Positions 8,220 to 15,678 of a stretch of 46,088 bases of DNA are shown in pieces. Where the stretch lies: positions 1 to 46,088 of the forward strand of contig JAENZX010000029.1 of assembly GCA_016841045.1 (NCBI GenBank). Reading direction: 5' to 3'. Every line of letters starts with the position of its first letter. The first letter of the stretch is position 1. The position numbers were made by a program, and so were the translations under genes. This stretch comes from Thermincola carboxydiphila (GTDB lineage Bacteria; Bacillota; Thermincolia; Thermincolales; UBA2595). The notes below the pieces were generated by a model. It did not search any database. It was not told where the DNA came from and was given only the letters and a program-made list of their open reading frames with translations.

Positions 8220-8540
8220 GGATGCTACCTCCCAAGCATCCACCCAAGCAACAGCTCAAACTACCTGTGGTCAGCAGGTATCACAGGAATTTCACCTCCC
8301 CGAGAACCTCCGGGCCGCACTTTGGGACTTAACCTCAACTATGCGGGAGTATCATGATAGGCTGTTCAGGTCTTGGCAAAACAATCCACCACAGATTGTT
8401 TTATGGTCAAACATTCTCGCTCGTCACCTTCGATGCTATCGGGTTGACGGACAAAAAAGTCCGCAGGCGGTCATGGCGTGTTTACCAATGTCGCTTTCCG
8501 TTTTGGCGGCTGAACAGCTAACGTATCTGAGCTGTTGGAT
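8220..8540 (-). ncRNA. Candidate structured RNA between sigma-like gene and TnpW
   Basis: About 640 bases between the genes at 8633 and 7993 have no convincing protein gene, but they carry a dense series of short perfect or near-perfect hairpins. These are at 8513-8536 (AACAGCT/AGCTGTT), 8448-8463 (CGGAC/GTCCG), 8380-8400 (AACAATC/GATTGTT), 8299-8314 (CCCGAG/CTCCGGG, one bulge), 8264-8287 (CCTGTG/CACAGG) and 8220-8241 (GGATGC/GCATCC). Same-strand neighbours and high GC compared with the AT-rich surroundings suggest a conserved transcribed RNA. The minus strand is assumed from gene direction. I cannot assign it to a known RNA family. Confidence 0.45.
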
Positions 8541-8583
8541 ATGGACGGCTGACACCGACTTTTTTCAAAGAGCAATGAGGGAC

Positions 8584-8622
8584 AAAAAAACCCCTCACTT
8601 CTTTAAGGAAAAAGGTGAGGGG
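8584..8622 (-). terminator. Terminator after the sigma-like gene
   Basis: Minus-strand stem CCCCTCAC/GTGAGGGG (8622-8615 with 8598-8591) is followed by seven T residues. It sits ten bases past the stop of the sigma-like gene. Confidence 0.85.
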
Positions 8623-8632
8623 GTGAGCGGAT

Positions 8633-9055
8633 TTATTTGTATTTTTTCAGGAATTTTTTTAGTTTCAATAGAATTTTCCGTTTCCTATCATTAATTGTCC
8701 TTTGGGGTATTCCCGTTTCTAATGATAATTGTCGCTCACTCTTACCATTGAAAAATAGTTCATTGATAAGCATTCGCTCATTCTTATCTAGAAAATTTAG
8801 GCATTCCAGCATTTTTTCAATCATTTCCGCCTTGATGAGCTTGTCCTCTATGGATTCTTGCGAGCAGGCAATTACATATTCTACCTGAATGCCTTTTTGA
8901 ATGCAGGCTTCAAGGGATATATTTTTTGCTTTTGCCAATCCGTCAAGATATTTTTCCCGCTCTTTATGTTTGTAGTAAGCCCTATAGACTTCCTTGCTCA
9001 CGACAATTCGCTTCTTTTTAACTATCAATACGTATATGCTCTCCTGATCTTCCAT
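8633..9055 (-). CDS. Sigma-70-like transcription factor of the transposon module
   Basis: The product is about 140 residues. The C-terminal part is a sigma region 4-like helix-turn-helix (FNGKSERQLSLETGIPQRTI, then DRKRKILLKLKKF). The N-terminal part (VSKEVYRAYYKHKEREKYL) matches the small sigma-like proteins of clostridial conjugative and mobilizable elements. The ATG at 9055 is preferred because GGAGG lies nine bases before it. An upstream extension to 9121 has no ribosome binding site. It probably directs transcription within the element. A strong terminator follows. Confidence 0.8.
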   Translation of the reverse strand: MEDQESIYVLIVKKKRIVVSKEVYRAYYKHKEREKYLDGLAKAKNISLEACIQKGIQVEYVIACSQESIEDKLIKAEMIEKMLECLNFLDKNERMLINELFFNGKSERQLSLETGIPQRTINDRKRKILLKLKKFLKKYK

Positions 9056-9140
9056 AGGCTTGTCCTCCATTTCGAGATTTTTTAATCCAGAAAATGAAGA
9101 ACAAGCGGAGGGGAGCGGCACCCTGCAGAACGCCTATGTA

Positions 9141-9181
9141 AAGAAGAAAAGCCGAGTTTACTTAAGCTAGTAAACTCGGCT
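9141..9181 (-). terminator. Perfect 13-bp hairpin, probable minus-strand terminator
   Basis: AGCCGAGTTTACT (9150-9162) and AGTAAACTCGGCT (9169-9181) pair perfectly around six bases. On the minus strand a TTTTCTTCTTT tail follows. It would stop transcription arriving from 9.2-10 kb before the sigma-like gene. It may also lie near the end of the serine-recombinase element. Confidence 0.65.
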
Positions 9182-9251
9182 GATAAAAAGATGTCTTTAA
9201 GAAGTTCGATGTATGCAGGGTCGTCATCACTTTTAGGAGTATATTGGCGTT

Positions 9252-9383
9252 TTATTTTTTGATGACGTCTATTTCTTTTTGTCTTAGGTCTAATGTTGTG
9301 TATGTTGGGTCGGCACAAGAGATGATTTTTTGCTGCAGGACTGTGTATCCGCCTAGTTGGGCATATGACAAAACCCATAGCAC
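9252..9383 (-). CDS. Possible small protein or gene remnant
   Basis: A frame of 43 codons starts at GTG 9383 after GGTAGGAGTTGAT. It encodes a sequence with LWVLSYAQLGGYTVLQQK and ends LDLRQKEIDVIKK. The frame stays open upstream for about ten further codons. I do not recognise it. The composition looks like protein rather than noise, but the surroundings are decayed and it may be a fragment. Confidence 0.3.
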   Translation of the reverse strand: MLWVLSYAQLGGYTVLQQKIISCADPTYTTLDLRQKEIDVIKK

Positions 9384-9467
9384 ATCAACTCCTACCTGTA
9401 CAGCAACACACTCCTCTAGGTATTGCTATACAAAGATGCTGCCATGCCGCAATTTACACATTCCCTA

Positions 9468-10028
9468 TTAAATTGTAAGCTGCATATGTTGCACAACTAT
9501 CTCTACCTGCCCTATTTTATTGACTTGCTGCATGCTCAGCTTGTCCAAGTTATTTTTGGGTGACTTGCATGGGATCAACTTTTCATTGCCTTTCAGACTT
9601 CTGATTGTATGATGAAGACCCGTCACAAGCCAAACAACAAATCCGTACTTCTTCCTGGTCATACTTGTAAGTGCAGGTGTATGATTCCCATACTTTCACC
9701 CCCTTGTAGACAGTGAGCACTACTCAATAGAGAAAAAGAAGGTATGGAGCAAATTAGAACCCCTACCCAAAAAAATTAATAAATTTTCTTGTTTTCTTGG
9801 CATAAAGATATTGTTCAAATTTGTCTTTGCCACATGTAGTTTCCGGTTTCTACCGGTACCTGAGCTAATAATCCAGGTAATTAAATCAGAGTAAGCTTCA
9901 GGACAGCCCAGCCAGCGGCTGCACTTTTTGTTCAAAGGAATAAGGCGATTTATTAATTCCAAGGGGACTTCTTCCTGAGCATTCTGAGTTTTAATAACTA
10001 AATTCAGAAGTTTCGGCTTCCCCTGCAT
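9468..10028 (-). pseudogene. Decayed sigma-like regulator behind a c-di-GMP riboswitch
   Basis: The first part (10028-9720) contains EVPLELINRLIPLNKKCSRW and CPEAYSDLITWIISSG, a pattern seen at the N-terminus of small clostridial sigma-like (YvrI-type) proteins. It runs into stops. The same frame reopens at 9662-9468 (KKYGFVVWLVTGLHHTIRSL and so on), with a third short frame opposite a strong GGGGGTGAAAGT site at about 9700. No intact region 4 is found. The first ATG lies 80 bases downstream of a riboswitch terminator, so the intact ancestor was probably under c-di-GMP control. Confidence 0.45.
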
Positions 10029-10107
10029 AGCTCACAGTCTTCCCCCATTGACAAATCATTCTCAATACATATCTCCAGGGCAAACCGAACAAATAATCCG
10101 TGAAAGA

Positions 10108-10138
10108 CAAAAAACCTGCCCCTAAAGAAGGGCAGGTA
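10108..10138 (-). terminator. Riboswitch expression-platform terminator
   Basis: Minus-strand stem ACCTGCCC/GGGCAGGT (10137-10130 with 10121-10114) ends in TTTTTTG. It follows the c-di-GMP aptamer directly and precedes the sigma-like remnant. Confidence 0.85.
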
Positions 10139-10145
10139 AAATGCA

Positions 10146-10240
10146 GAAATCTACGCGGCGGTCAGGCTGTCAGCGATACGCACCTTAGACTCTATGGCTT
10201 TGCGTCCCAGTCTTTTGACAGGTTTGCCCTTAGCACTGAT
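10146..10240 (-). promoter_or_regulatory. Cyclic di-GMP-I riboswitch (GEMM-I)
   Basis: The minus strand reads AGGGCAAACCTGTC-AAAA-GACTGGGACGCAAAGCC, the conserved core of GEMM-I aptamers: GGCAAACC, a hairpin with an AAAA loop, then GGGACGCAAAGCC. It continues with TCTAAGG and a second helix (GGTGCGTATCGCTGACAGCC). A terminator follows within about ten bases, so ligand binding most likely switches transcription. The downstream gene (from 10028) is decayed, so this is probably an orphan. Aptamer limits are approximate. Confidence 0.85.
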
Positions 10241-10257
10241 AATTCAATTGTTATTTA

Positions 10258-10513
10258 CAGCATTGCTTCTTCATCTCATTGAATACATAGTTCACATCAG
10301 TTTCTCTCGATTTGCGACGGTTTTCCGCAGATGGATAGTTCAAAGACAGAAGCTCTTTGTCATTTAGGTTGCAGACCATGAGATATTCACATTCTGAGCC
10401 CGCTTAGGAATGTCATCAACCGTTGATTTCCCACATTTGCAAGATGCAGCGATAGCTCTAAATGACAACCCGACATCAAACTTTAACCTAAGTATTTCTC
10501 TGAATTTCGACAT
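10258..10513 (-). pseudogene. IS21-family IstA transposase N-terminal remnant
   Basis: From ATG 10513 the minus strand encodes MSKFREILRLKFDVGLSFRA, then IAASCKCGKSTVDDI, an IstA-like N-terminal helix-turn-helix. A frame change follows to LNDKELLSLNYPSAENRR and VNYVFNEMKKQC, matching the next IstA segment. The catalytic domain is gone; the c-di-GMP riboswitch begins right after the fragment ends. IS21-type end repeats lie upstream at 10589-10660, in the correct position. Confidence 0.7.
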
Positions 10514-10584
10514 GTCTAGCCTCCACATTATTGGTTCCCCTTCAAGATTGATACTTAATGGGTATCAGTTAATTAGTCAGCTCG

Positions 10585-10662
10585 ACAAGTGTCCCGGATA
10601 ATCCGAAATGCTGTCCGGATATTTCCGAAACGCTGTCTGGATGTCACCGAAATATACAAAAG
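10585..10662. repeat. IS21-type terminal tandem repeats
   Basis: Three imperfect copies of about 22 bp lie in tandem: GTCCCGGATAATCCGAAATG, GTCCGGATATTTCCGAAACG and GTCTGGATGTCACCGAAATA. Such iterated transposase-binding repeats are typical of IS21 ends, and the IstA remnant starts 75 bases inward. Confidence 0.75.
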
Positions 10663-11046
10663 ATTTTTCGTTTATCAGGCCAATAGCCTTTTCAATTGCT
10701 ATTTTAATATCTATCACCACCACAAAGAGTCGCAATTCCAATTAATTTGACAATAAATTCTGTCCACCTTGATTATATACATTTTATAACACTTTGACAT
10801 AATATTTCCAATACATATTAAAATTCCATTGGTTTAAAATTTAAAGCCGTCACCTCTGCTGGTCACGGCTTGACTCTCACTATTTAATAGTCTTAATACC
10901 TAAGTTTTTAACTTTTGCTTTATTTAGTGCTCGGCATATATCTAAAAATCAATTCCACCTTGTCCACTGTTTCACAAAGTTTTTTACTCTTCAAGATTTA
11001 AATAATTATTCACAAATGCCTTTCTTAGGAGATGGTCAGGAATAAA
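10663..11046. other. Gene-free AT-rich stretch
   Basis: I see no gene here. The only structure noted is an imperfect hairpin at 10840-10870 (AAGCCGTCACC ... GGTCACGGCTT), which on the minus strand is followed by an AT-rich tract and could be a weak terminator. Confidence 0.5.
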
Positions 11047-11204
11047 CTCATCATATTTCTCTAATTGGAGTGCCCGTTACTCCTTACCAGATTTCGATCG
11101 ATATATCTTTACCAAAATACTCATTATTTCATCGTAATGTCATTTGGTCTTTCGTTACTCAACTGGACGTCGAAAAATATGGGGAGGCCGCTGAATTAGG
11201 ATAA
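11047..11204 (+). pseudogene. Unidentified gene fragment
   Basis: An open plus-strand frame without a start encodes a protein-like C-terminus: HHISLIGVPVTPYQIS, then SLFHRNVIWSFVTQLDVEKY and GEAAELG before TAA. I cannot place it in a family. It lies between IS21-type ends and is probably the tail of a gene cut by transposition. Confidence 0.35.
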
Positions 11205-11224
11205 TAGGTAATTATTTGAATCAA

Positions 11225-11345
11225 AAATTGTCCAATCTCAAATTTGTAATAAAAAGTGCTCAAACCCAAATTGCAATAGAAGGTGTTCAAAGTTACCACT
11301 TTATGAGTATAATTCAAGATTAAGGTGGAGGTGATCCATACCGTT
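11225..11345 (+). repeat. Second IS21-like end with a dead gene start
   Basis: Imperfect direct repeats (CTCAAATTTGTAATAAAAAG and CTCAAACCCAAATTGCAATA, each continuing to GTG) are followed at 11323-11339 by GGTGGAGGTGATCC, a very long match to the anti-Shine-Dalgarno sequence. The codon there is ATA, and the frame stops three codons on. This looks like the start of an IS21-type istA gene that has been lost. Confidence 0.4.
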
Positions 11346-11385
11346 TTAAAAGCACAGTCGCTTTATGATTAAATTCTTCTAATTT

Positions 11386-12255
11386 TTATTGACCACACGT
11401 TGTTCCGGTAGCAAAGCAGCTTGCACAAAAAGAATAAGTTAATTCGACAGGCTTACCAATAACATCTGTCAACGGACCACTAAGCCTGGCCTCTGGAATG
11501 TCAACCAATATCGGACATGGATAAGCACCGCTCTTGCTAACTGCAATACCATAAGAGCACTGCACAGTATTGCTCTTTTCCGATATTTGTTCCTTTGTGA
11601 CAGCCGGTTCCATACAACCCGCAAATCTTCCTTTGGAATAAGCAGCAATGACTTTAAGACCTGCTATCTGAAGCCCGTGTTCCTCCCCCAGCCATGACCT
11701 GAAGTCGTCTTCAAGTTTTTTTGTTGCACAGCAATCAATACTTCCACCTGATTTGTTCACATAAGCAACCCACGGTCTAACCCCATAAGAGTTTAGGTAT
11801 TTGATACCTTTAACTGTTTTAGCATAACTCCCGGCACCACGAAATTCGTCATTAGTCTGTTGAGTATAACATTCCAAACTTATACGAACACTTAATCCCT
11901 GGGAGTCATATTGACTAAGGTATTTAGCCATTTCATCGTCTATGAGAGTTCCGTTGGTTAGTATGGTAAGAGGTACAATGTGATCCAAAGAGTAATACCA
12001 GTCCAAAAACTGCCGGAGCAAACCCCATAACATCGGTTCCCCTCCGGTGATATAAACGGCTTCGACACCTTCGTCCCGTGCTGTCAAAACCAAATCCATA
12101 CATTCCTCAAGGGATAATTCCCCCGGTCCCTCTTTTCCGGGTGCACACGCAAAGAGGCAATGTTTACAGCTAAGATTACATTGGTATAAAACATGAAGCC
12201 ATAATTCCTTCAATGCTTGGCAAGTGATTGTAGTCAATGCGTATGTATTAATCAT
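11386..12255 (-). CDS. Radical SAM protein with C-terminal cysteine cluster
   Basis: This 289-residue protein has the radical SAM CxxxCxxC motif at residues 26-33 (YQCNLSCKHC), which holds a [4Fe-4S] cluster that cleaves S-adenosylmethionine. The SAM-binding GGEP motif (YITGGEPM) follows. A second cysteine set near the C-terminus (CSYG, YPCP, then FCASCFATGTTC) suggests an auxiliary cluster, as in SPASM/twitch proteins. GGAGGAGC lies four bases before the ATG. It heads the minus-strand gene group up to 16359 in position, although it is its last gene. The substrate is unknown. The adjacent transferases belong to families often found with rSAM/selenodomain proteins, but this protein lacks a clear match to that subtype. 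Confidence 0.85.
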   Translation of the reverse strand: MINTYALTTITCQALKELWLHVLYQCNLSCKHCLFACAPGKEGPGELSLEECMDLVLTARDEGVEAVYITGGEPMLWGLLRQFLDWYYSLDHIVPLTILTNGTLIDDEMAKYLSQYDSQGLSVRISLECYTQQTNDEFRGAGSYAKTVKGIKYLNSYGVRPWVAYVNKSGGSIDCCATKKLEDDFRSWLGEEHGLQIAGLKVIAAYSKGRFAGCMEPAVTKEQISEKSNTVQCSYGIAVSKSGAYPCPILVDIPEARLSGPLTDVIGKPVELTYSFCASCFATGTTCGQ

Positions 12256-12269
12256 TTTAGCTCCTCCAG

Positions 12270-12704
12270 TTAGCTTAATTCTTCAGTGTTTAATGTGATA
12301 TTGTTTTCCTTATGTGGTTGTTGATAATTAAATAGCCAGATAATATTGCCTCCAATCAAAACTGATAGCAAAATAATATCAAAAGCATGAATGGTTATTT
12401 CTGGTAAAAAAATCCCTTCCCTTAGAAGTGTCGCCGGAATCACAGTCAATGCTGCCAAATCCCCTCTATATAAAACCACTAGGCATACAGCCAGAAGTAT
12501 TTCCGGTATAAACAGCCCCCATAATTTACTGCCCCGCTTAATAAAAGCACCGCATACCGCACCTGCGAGAAGTCCTGCAGGGATAATCAGGCCAACGGTA
12601 AATCTCATTTCCAGCCAAATCCATTGGCTTAAAATAAGTGATACAAAATAACCTAGCAATAAACCGGTGAAACCGTACCTGATTATTCTATTTACCCTCA
12701 CCAA
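12270..12704 (-). CDS. Small integral membrane protein of unknown function
   Basis: The 144 residues form four probable membrane helices (for example YGFTGLLLGYFVSLILSQWI, GLIIPAGLLAGAVCGAFI, and FIPEILLAVCLVVLY) with a short polar tail. I do not recognise the family. It overlaps the end of the preceding redox gene (stop 12688) by 17 bases and shares its AAGGGGGGA ribosome binding site region, so GTG 12701 and TTG 12704 are both possible starts. Close coupling to the radical SAM gene (14 bases) suggests a common process at the membrane. Confidence 0.75.
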   Translation of the reverse strand: MVRVNRIIRYGFTGLLLGYFVSLILSQWIWLEMRFTVGLIIPAGLLAGAVCGAFIKRGSKLWGLFIPEILLAVCLVVLYRGDLAALTVIPATLLREGIFLPEITIHAFDIILLSVLIGGNIIWLFNYQQPHKENNITLNTEELS

Positions 12705-13146
12705 TCTCCCCCCTTATTCCAAGCAACTCCTGAATCAAACCTGCCGATACCTTTGTTATCTTTCGGCATTCAATATTTCTGAACCTGTCTGTAATAGACT
12801 GTTTTTTGCGAATTACGCGGCAGCAGGTTGACCCAAAGTGACCGATAAATTTGCTCCTGAAATTTTTGGCAAGTTTCTCGGAGCTTTTTGTCCCGCCTGA
12901 CATGTAACCCAAAACCATTATTCCTCCCGCCAACGCTCCACAAATGCACCCCGACCCAATACCTTGCCGGAAAAATCTACCCATTAAAAATATGTCGTCC
13001 GGAAGACCCAGTTTAAAAACTTCAGAACTGGCCTTTAGTATACTTTCACAACAATTGAATCCCTGCCGGAAAAGTTCCTCGGCACGGCTGGCCAACTGTT
13101 CATCCACACTAGACTGTATGTCCTTTGACTTATCTTGTAACGACAT
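12688..13146 (-). CDS. C_GCAxxG_C_C family redox protein
   Basis: This protein of about 152 residues carries the spaced cysteine pattern of the family: FNCCESIL, then GSGCICGALAGGIMVLG (the GCxCGA core), then TCCRVI. Such proteins are thought to be redox-active or metal-binding. The role is not established. ATG 13146 is chosen over an upstream TTG because GGGAGAAAG lies at the right distance. It overlaps the flippase gene stop by 17 bases, so translation is coupled. Confidence 0.85.
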   Translation of the reverse strand: MSLQDKSKDIQSSVDEQLASRAEELFRQGFNCCESILKASSEVFKLGLPDDIFLMGRFFRQGIGSGCICGALAGGIMVLGYMSGGTKSSEKLAKNFRSKFIGHFGSTCCRVIRKKQSITDRFRNIECRKITKVSAGLIQELLGIRGEIGEGK

Positions 13147-14107
13147 AATTTTCTTTCTCCCTTTCAACTACAAACAATATTCCTCCGAACAGGCTGACAA
13201 TAGTGACAATAACAAAGAACAACAAAGAAAGGGTTACGGCCTGGATTGATGATAACCCCAATCGTCCAAATAGCAGAACATAAGCTCCCTCTCTGACTCC
13301 GAGACCGTTTATGGAAATAGGGATCATTGAAACTGCGGAAATAACTGGAACCATCAAGGTACACTGCCATAAACTGACGTGGTTGATTCCCATTGCCCTT
13401 AGCAGGCAGTAATTAATGGCTACAACCATCATTTGAAACAATACTGAATAAACTATTACCTTTAATATAGCGGCAGGCTTTGACCGGTACGATTGTATTA
13501 CCTTGTTGATTTCCCTCAACCGGATGACAATCTTCTGCCACCACTTCCCCGGGATTCTGGTCAGTGGTCTGAGGAGTGCAGGATTGGCCACAACATAAGT
13601 TAATAACAAGCAAAGAATAAAGAAATATATTATTGGATACAAAACTTTACCAATTAAAACCCGATTTGGTATCAGAGCAACTGTCGCCGGTAGAACCAGC
13701 CCTATAGTGGCCAGCACCCTCTCCACAATGACCGAGGCAGCTGCTTCATCACTGTTGCCAATTCTTTTTCCAACCTGATATATCCGCATCAGGTCGCCCC
13801 CAATACTGGAGGGGAGGAAATTATTCATGAAAAGCCCGACAAAATAGTATTTAGTAAGCACATAGATAGATACAATCCAACCCCGTGCTGTTAATAACAA
13901 CTGCCACTTATAAGCGCTTAATATTACAGCTCCTATAGTAAGCAACACGGATATTCCAAGGGAAACCCTGTGTAACCTCGCCAAAATACCAATAACTTCC
14001 GAAAAATCTGTTTTACCGGCCAGTAAGTACAGCAAAGTTACGGTTATAATCAGTTTAATGATAATTCCGTTAAATCTTTTTATTGCTGGACTGTTATCAG
14101 GAAGCAT
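13130..14107 (-). CDS. Flippase-like membrane protein (lysylphosphatidylglycerol synthase TM family)
   Basis: This is a polytopic membrane protein of about 325 residues with seven to eight helices. The family signatures are visible: NNFLPSSIGGDLMRIYQVGK near residue 95, then VIVERVLATIGLVLPA, and PISINGLGVREGAYVLLF near residue 270. Relatives (UPF0104/YbhN) move or handle lipid-linked substrates and often sit beside glycosyltransferases, as here. ATG 14107 has GAGG nine bases upstream; a GTG at 14116 is an alternative. It overlaps the TVP38-type gene by 11 bases. Confidence 0.88.
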   Translation of the reverse strand: MLPDNSPAIKRFNGIIIKLIITVTLLYLLAGKTDFSEVIGILARLHRVSLGISVLLTIGAVILSAYKWQLLLTARGWIVSIYVLTKYYFVGLFMNNFLPSSIGGDLMRIYQVGKRIGNSDEAAASVIVERVLATIGLVLPATVALIPNRVLIGKVLYPIIYFFILCLLLTYVVANPALLRPLTRIPGKWWQKIVIRLREINKVIQSYRSKPAAILKVIVYSVLFQMMVVAINYCLLRAMGINHVSLWQCTLMVPVISAVSMIPISINGLGVREGAYVLLFGRLGLSSIQAVTLSLLFFVIVTIVSLFGGILFVVEREKENYVVTR

Positions 14108-14804
14108 TCTGGTCACCCTCTTCCACCAGACGTCCCTCCAGCTTCTTTTTGATGATTAAGCTCAAAACCAGCAACGAAGCAACTCCGCAAAATACCCAGA
14201 GGCGATATTTGGCCCCACTGGTTATGTTTTCTCCGAGAATTGAGTATACAATTGTAGCAGGCAGTTGTCCTAACCCGGTTGTCCAGAAAAACTGCCACAG
14301 GCTCATATTGGTGAGACCACCTGCGTAACTTATTAGATCAAACGAAATTACCGGTATTAACCGAGCGATTAAAACGGCATATCTACCGTAACGGTTGAAA
14401 AACCTGTCCGATATTTCCAGGGCCTTTTTGCCGACCATGCGTTCAACAAGAGGACGGCCAAACCACCTAGCCAGGTAAAAACAAATAACAGCGCCAATCA
14501 TTGCCCCTGACCATGAAATCAGTGCACCCCAAGCCCATCCCCATATCCACGCATTGGCAAATGTTATAACAAATGCCGGAAGCGGAGCAGCCAACGCCTG
14601 TAGCACCATGAGTGCCATGGAGACGATTGGCCCCCAGATACCAAAACCGGCAAGATACTGTTTCATTCCCTTAATATCCGCTCTGGCAAGTATCCCGGCA
14701 GCCCTGTTCACCTGATCCTTTAGTCCCGGAACCAGGAAGTAGGCCAAAACCAAAACTGCCAAAGTACTTATTCGAAATAGCCATTTCTTTGTTGTTTGAT
14801 TCAT
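14097..14804 (-). CDS. TVP38/TMEM64 (DedA-like) membrane protein
   Basis: This 235-residue membrane protein shows the VTT/SNARE-associated domain: PAFVITFANAWIWGWAWG, then GAMIGAVICFYLARWFGR, and the motif RYAVLIARLIPVISFDLISY followed by AGLT-like AGGLTNMSLW. Members are proposed lipid scramblases or transporters. The start at 14804 is supported by GGGAGGG five bases upstream. The longer frame to 14882 has no such site. It lies between the lipoprotein and the flippase gene and is coupled to the latter. Confidence 0.9.
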   Translation of the reverse strand: MNQTTKKWLFRISTLAVLVLAYFLVPGLKDQVNRAAGILARADIKGMKQYLAGFGIWGPIVSMALMVLQALAAPLPAFVITFANAWIWGWAWGALISWSGAMIGAVICFYLARWFGRPLVERMVGKKALEISDRFFNRYGRYAVLIARLIPVISFDLISYAGGLTNMSLWQFFWTTGLGQLPATIVYSILGENITSGAKYRLWVFCGVASLLVLSLIIKKKLEGRLVEEGDQNAS

Positions 14805-14887
14805 ATAACCCTCCCAAAAACAGAAAGGCATCATTATGTAAATAATTAATGCCCTTCGTTCCAAAAAACTGTTATAATTCACATTTG

Positions 14888-15589
14888 CTATTTTTTAATT
14901 TTCAATGTTACTGCAACCAAAGTGCCATCGGCCGGTAGAACCTCTTTGTTTCCGATGAACTTAACTTCATTCCTTTTTTCAACTGCTCCATAGGTATAAT
15001 TAGCATTACTTGTAATACCTACAGGGCAACTGTCCAGGCAAATGAGGCATCCGGTCTTTTTGTCCTGAGCGTTTTTCAGGTTACCGCCAAAGCGTATATC
15101 GACAGCCTTACCGTTGCTGTCCTTGATAACTTCATCAAGTTTGTAGTCCTTATTGGCACCAGTCCATGTTACGGTGACATCTAAAGCATCACCGCCAACA
15201 TGGGTTTTTTCTTTGTTTTGAAGAGTCATATTATTTCCGGCTTTGGCCCCAATTTCCATGAGATCGTTGTAAAAATCCTCAGGTTTGGCAAAAGCTCTGA
15301 AAACCGCTTTTTCTCCGTTACTTTCATCGGCAAAAACAACTGCATGGCGGGTACCTTCAAAGAGATATTTTCCGTTAACCTGGGCTAAGAAACTAACTGT
15401 TCCTGCTTGTTTATCAACTTTTAACGGATTGGACTTGGTAAGTCCGTTCACCGTTTCTTCCTGATTAGTTGTAGATTGTGCTTGGCTTGATGACTGATCT
15501 TTTATTTCGGTCTTGGCCCCACAACCAGCGGCCAATAACAACCCTACTGCAACTACGGTCAGCATAATTAATTTCAGTACATTTTTCAC
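14888..15589 (-). CDS. YdjY-like secreted lipoprotein
   Basis: A signal peptide (KNVLKLIMLTVVAVGLLLAA) ends in lipobox LAAGC, so the protein is probably lipid-anchored outside the membrane. After a Ser/Gln-rich linker, residues 60-230 resemble the YdjY domain: NPLKVDKQAGTVSFLAQVN, then DFYNDLMEIGAKAG, and a cysteine set GCLICLDSCPVG. The cysteines suggest metal or cluster binding. GTG 15589 is chosen because AAGGGGG lies seven bases upstream. The ATG at 15616 would lie on the wrong side of this site. It starts just upstream of the TVP38-type gene on the same strand. Confidence 0.75.
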   Translation of the reverse strand: MKNVLKLIMLTVVAVGLLLAAGCGAKTEIKDQSSSQAQSTTNQEETVNGLTKSNPLKVDKQAGTVSFLAQVNGKYLFEGTRHAVVFADESNGEKAVFRAFAKPEDFYNDLMEIGAKAGNNMTLQNKEKTHVGGDALDVTVTWTGANKDYKLDEVIKDSNGKAVDIRFGGNLKNAQDKKTGCLICLDSCPVGITSNANYTYGAVEKRNEVKFIGNKEVLPADGTLVAVTLKIKK

Positions 15590-15678
15590 AAGCATCCCCC
15601 TTAGAAAAATTTTCATTTTTAATTATATTACAGGCTGCTTGTCATTACCAATCAAACTTTTTAATAATGTTTATGTAG

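Noticed and set aside
8074-8694. 206-codon plus-strand ORF across the hairpin-rich region
   Set aside because: It overlaps the sigma-like gene antisense, has no ribosome binding site or recognisable domain, and its sequence is explained by hairpins and a terminator on the other strand.
9082-9378. 98-codon minus-strand ORF
   Set aside because: It runs through a terminator-like hairpin and into the sigma-like gene region, and the alternative frame at 9252-9383 looks more protein-like.
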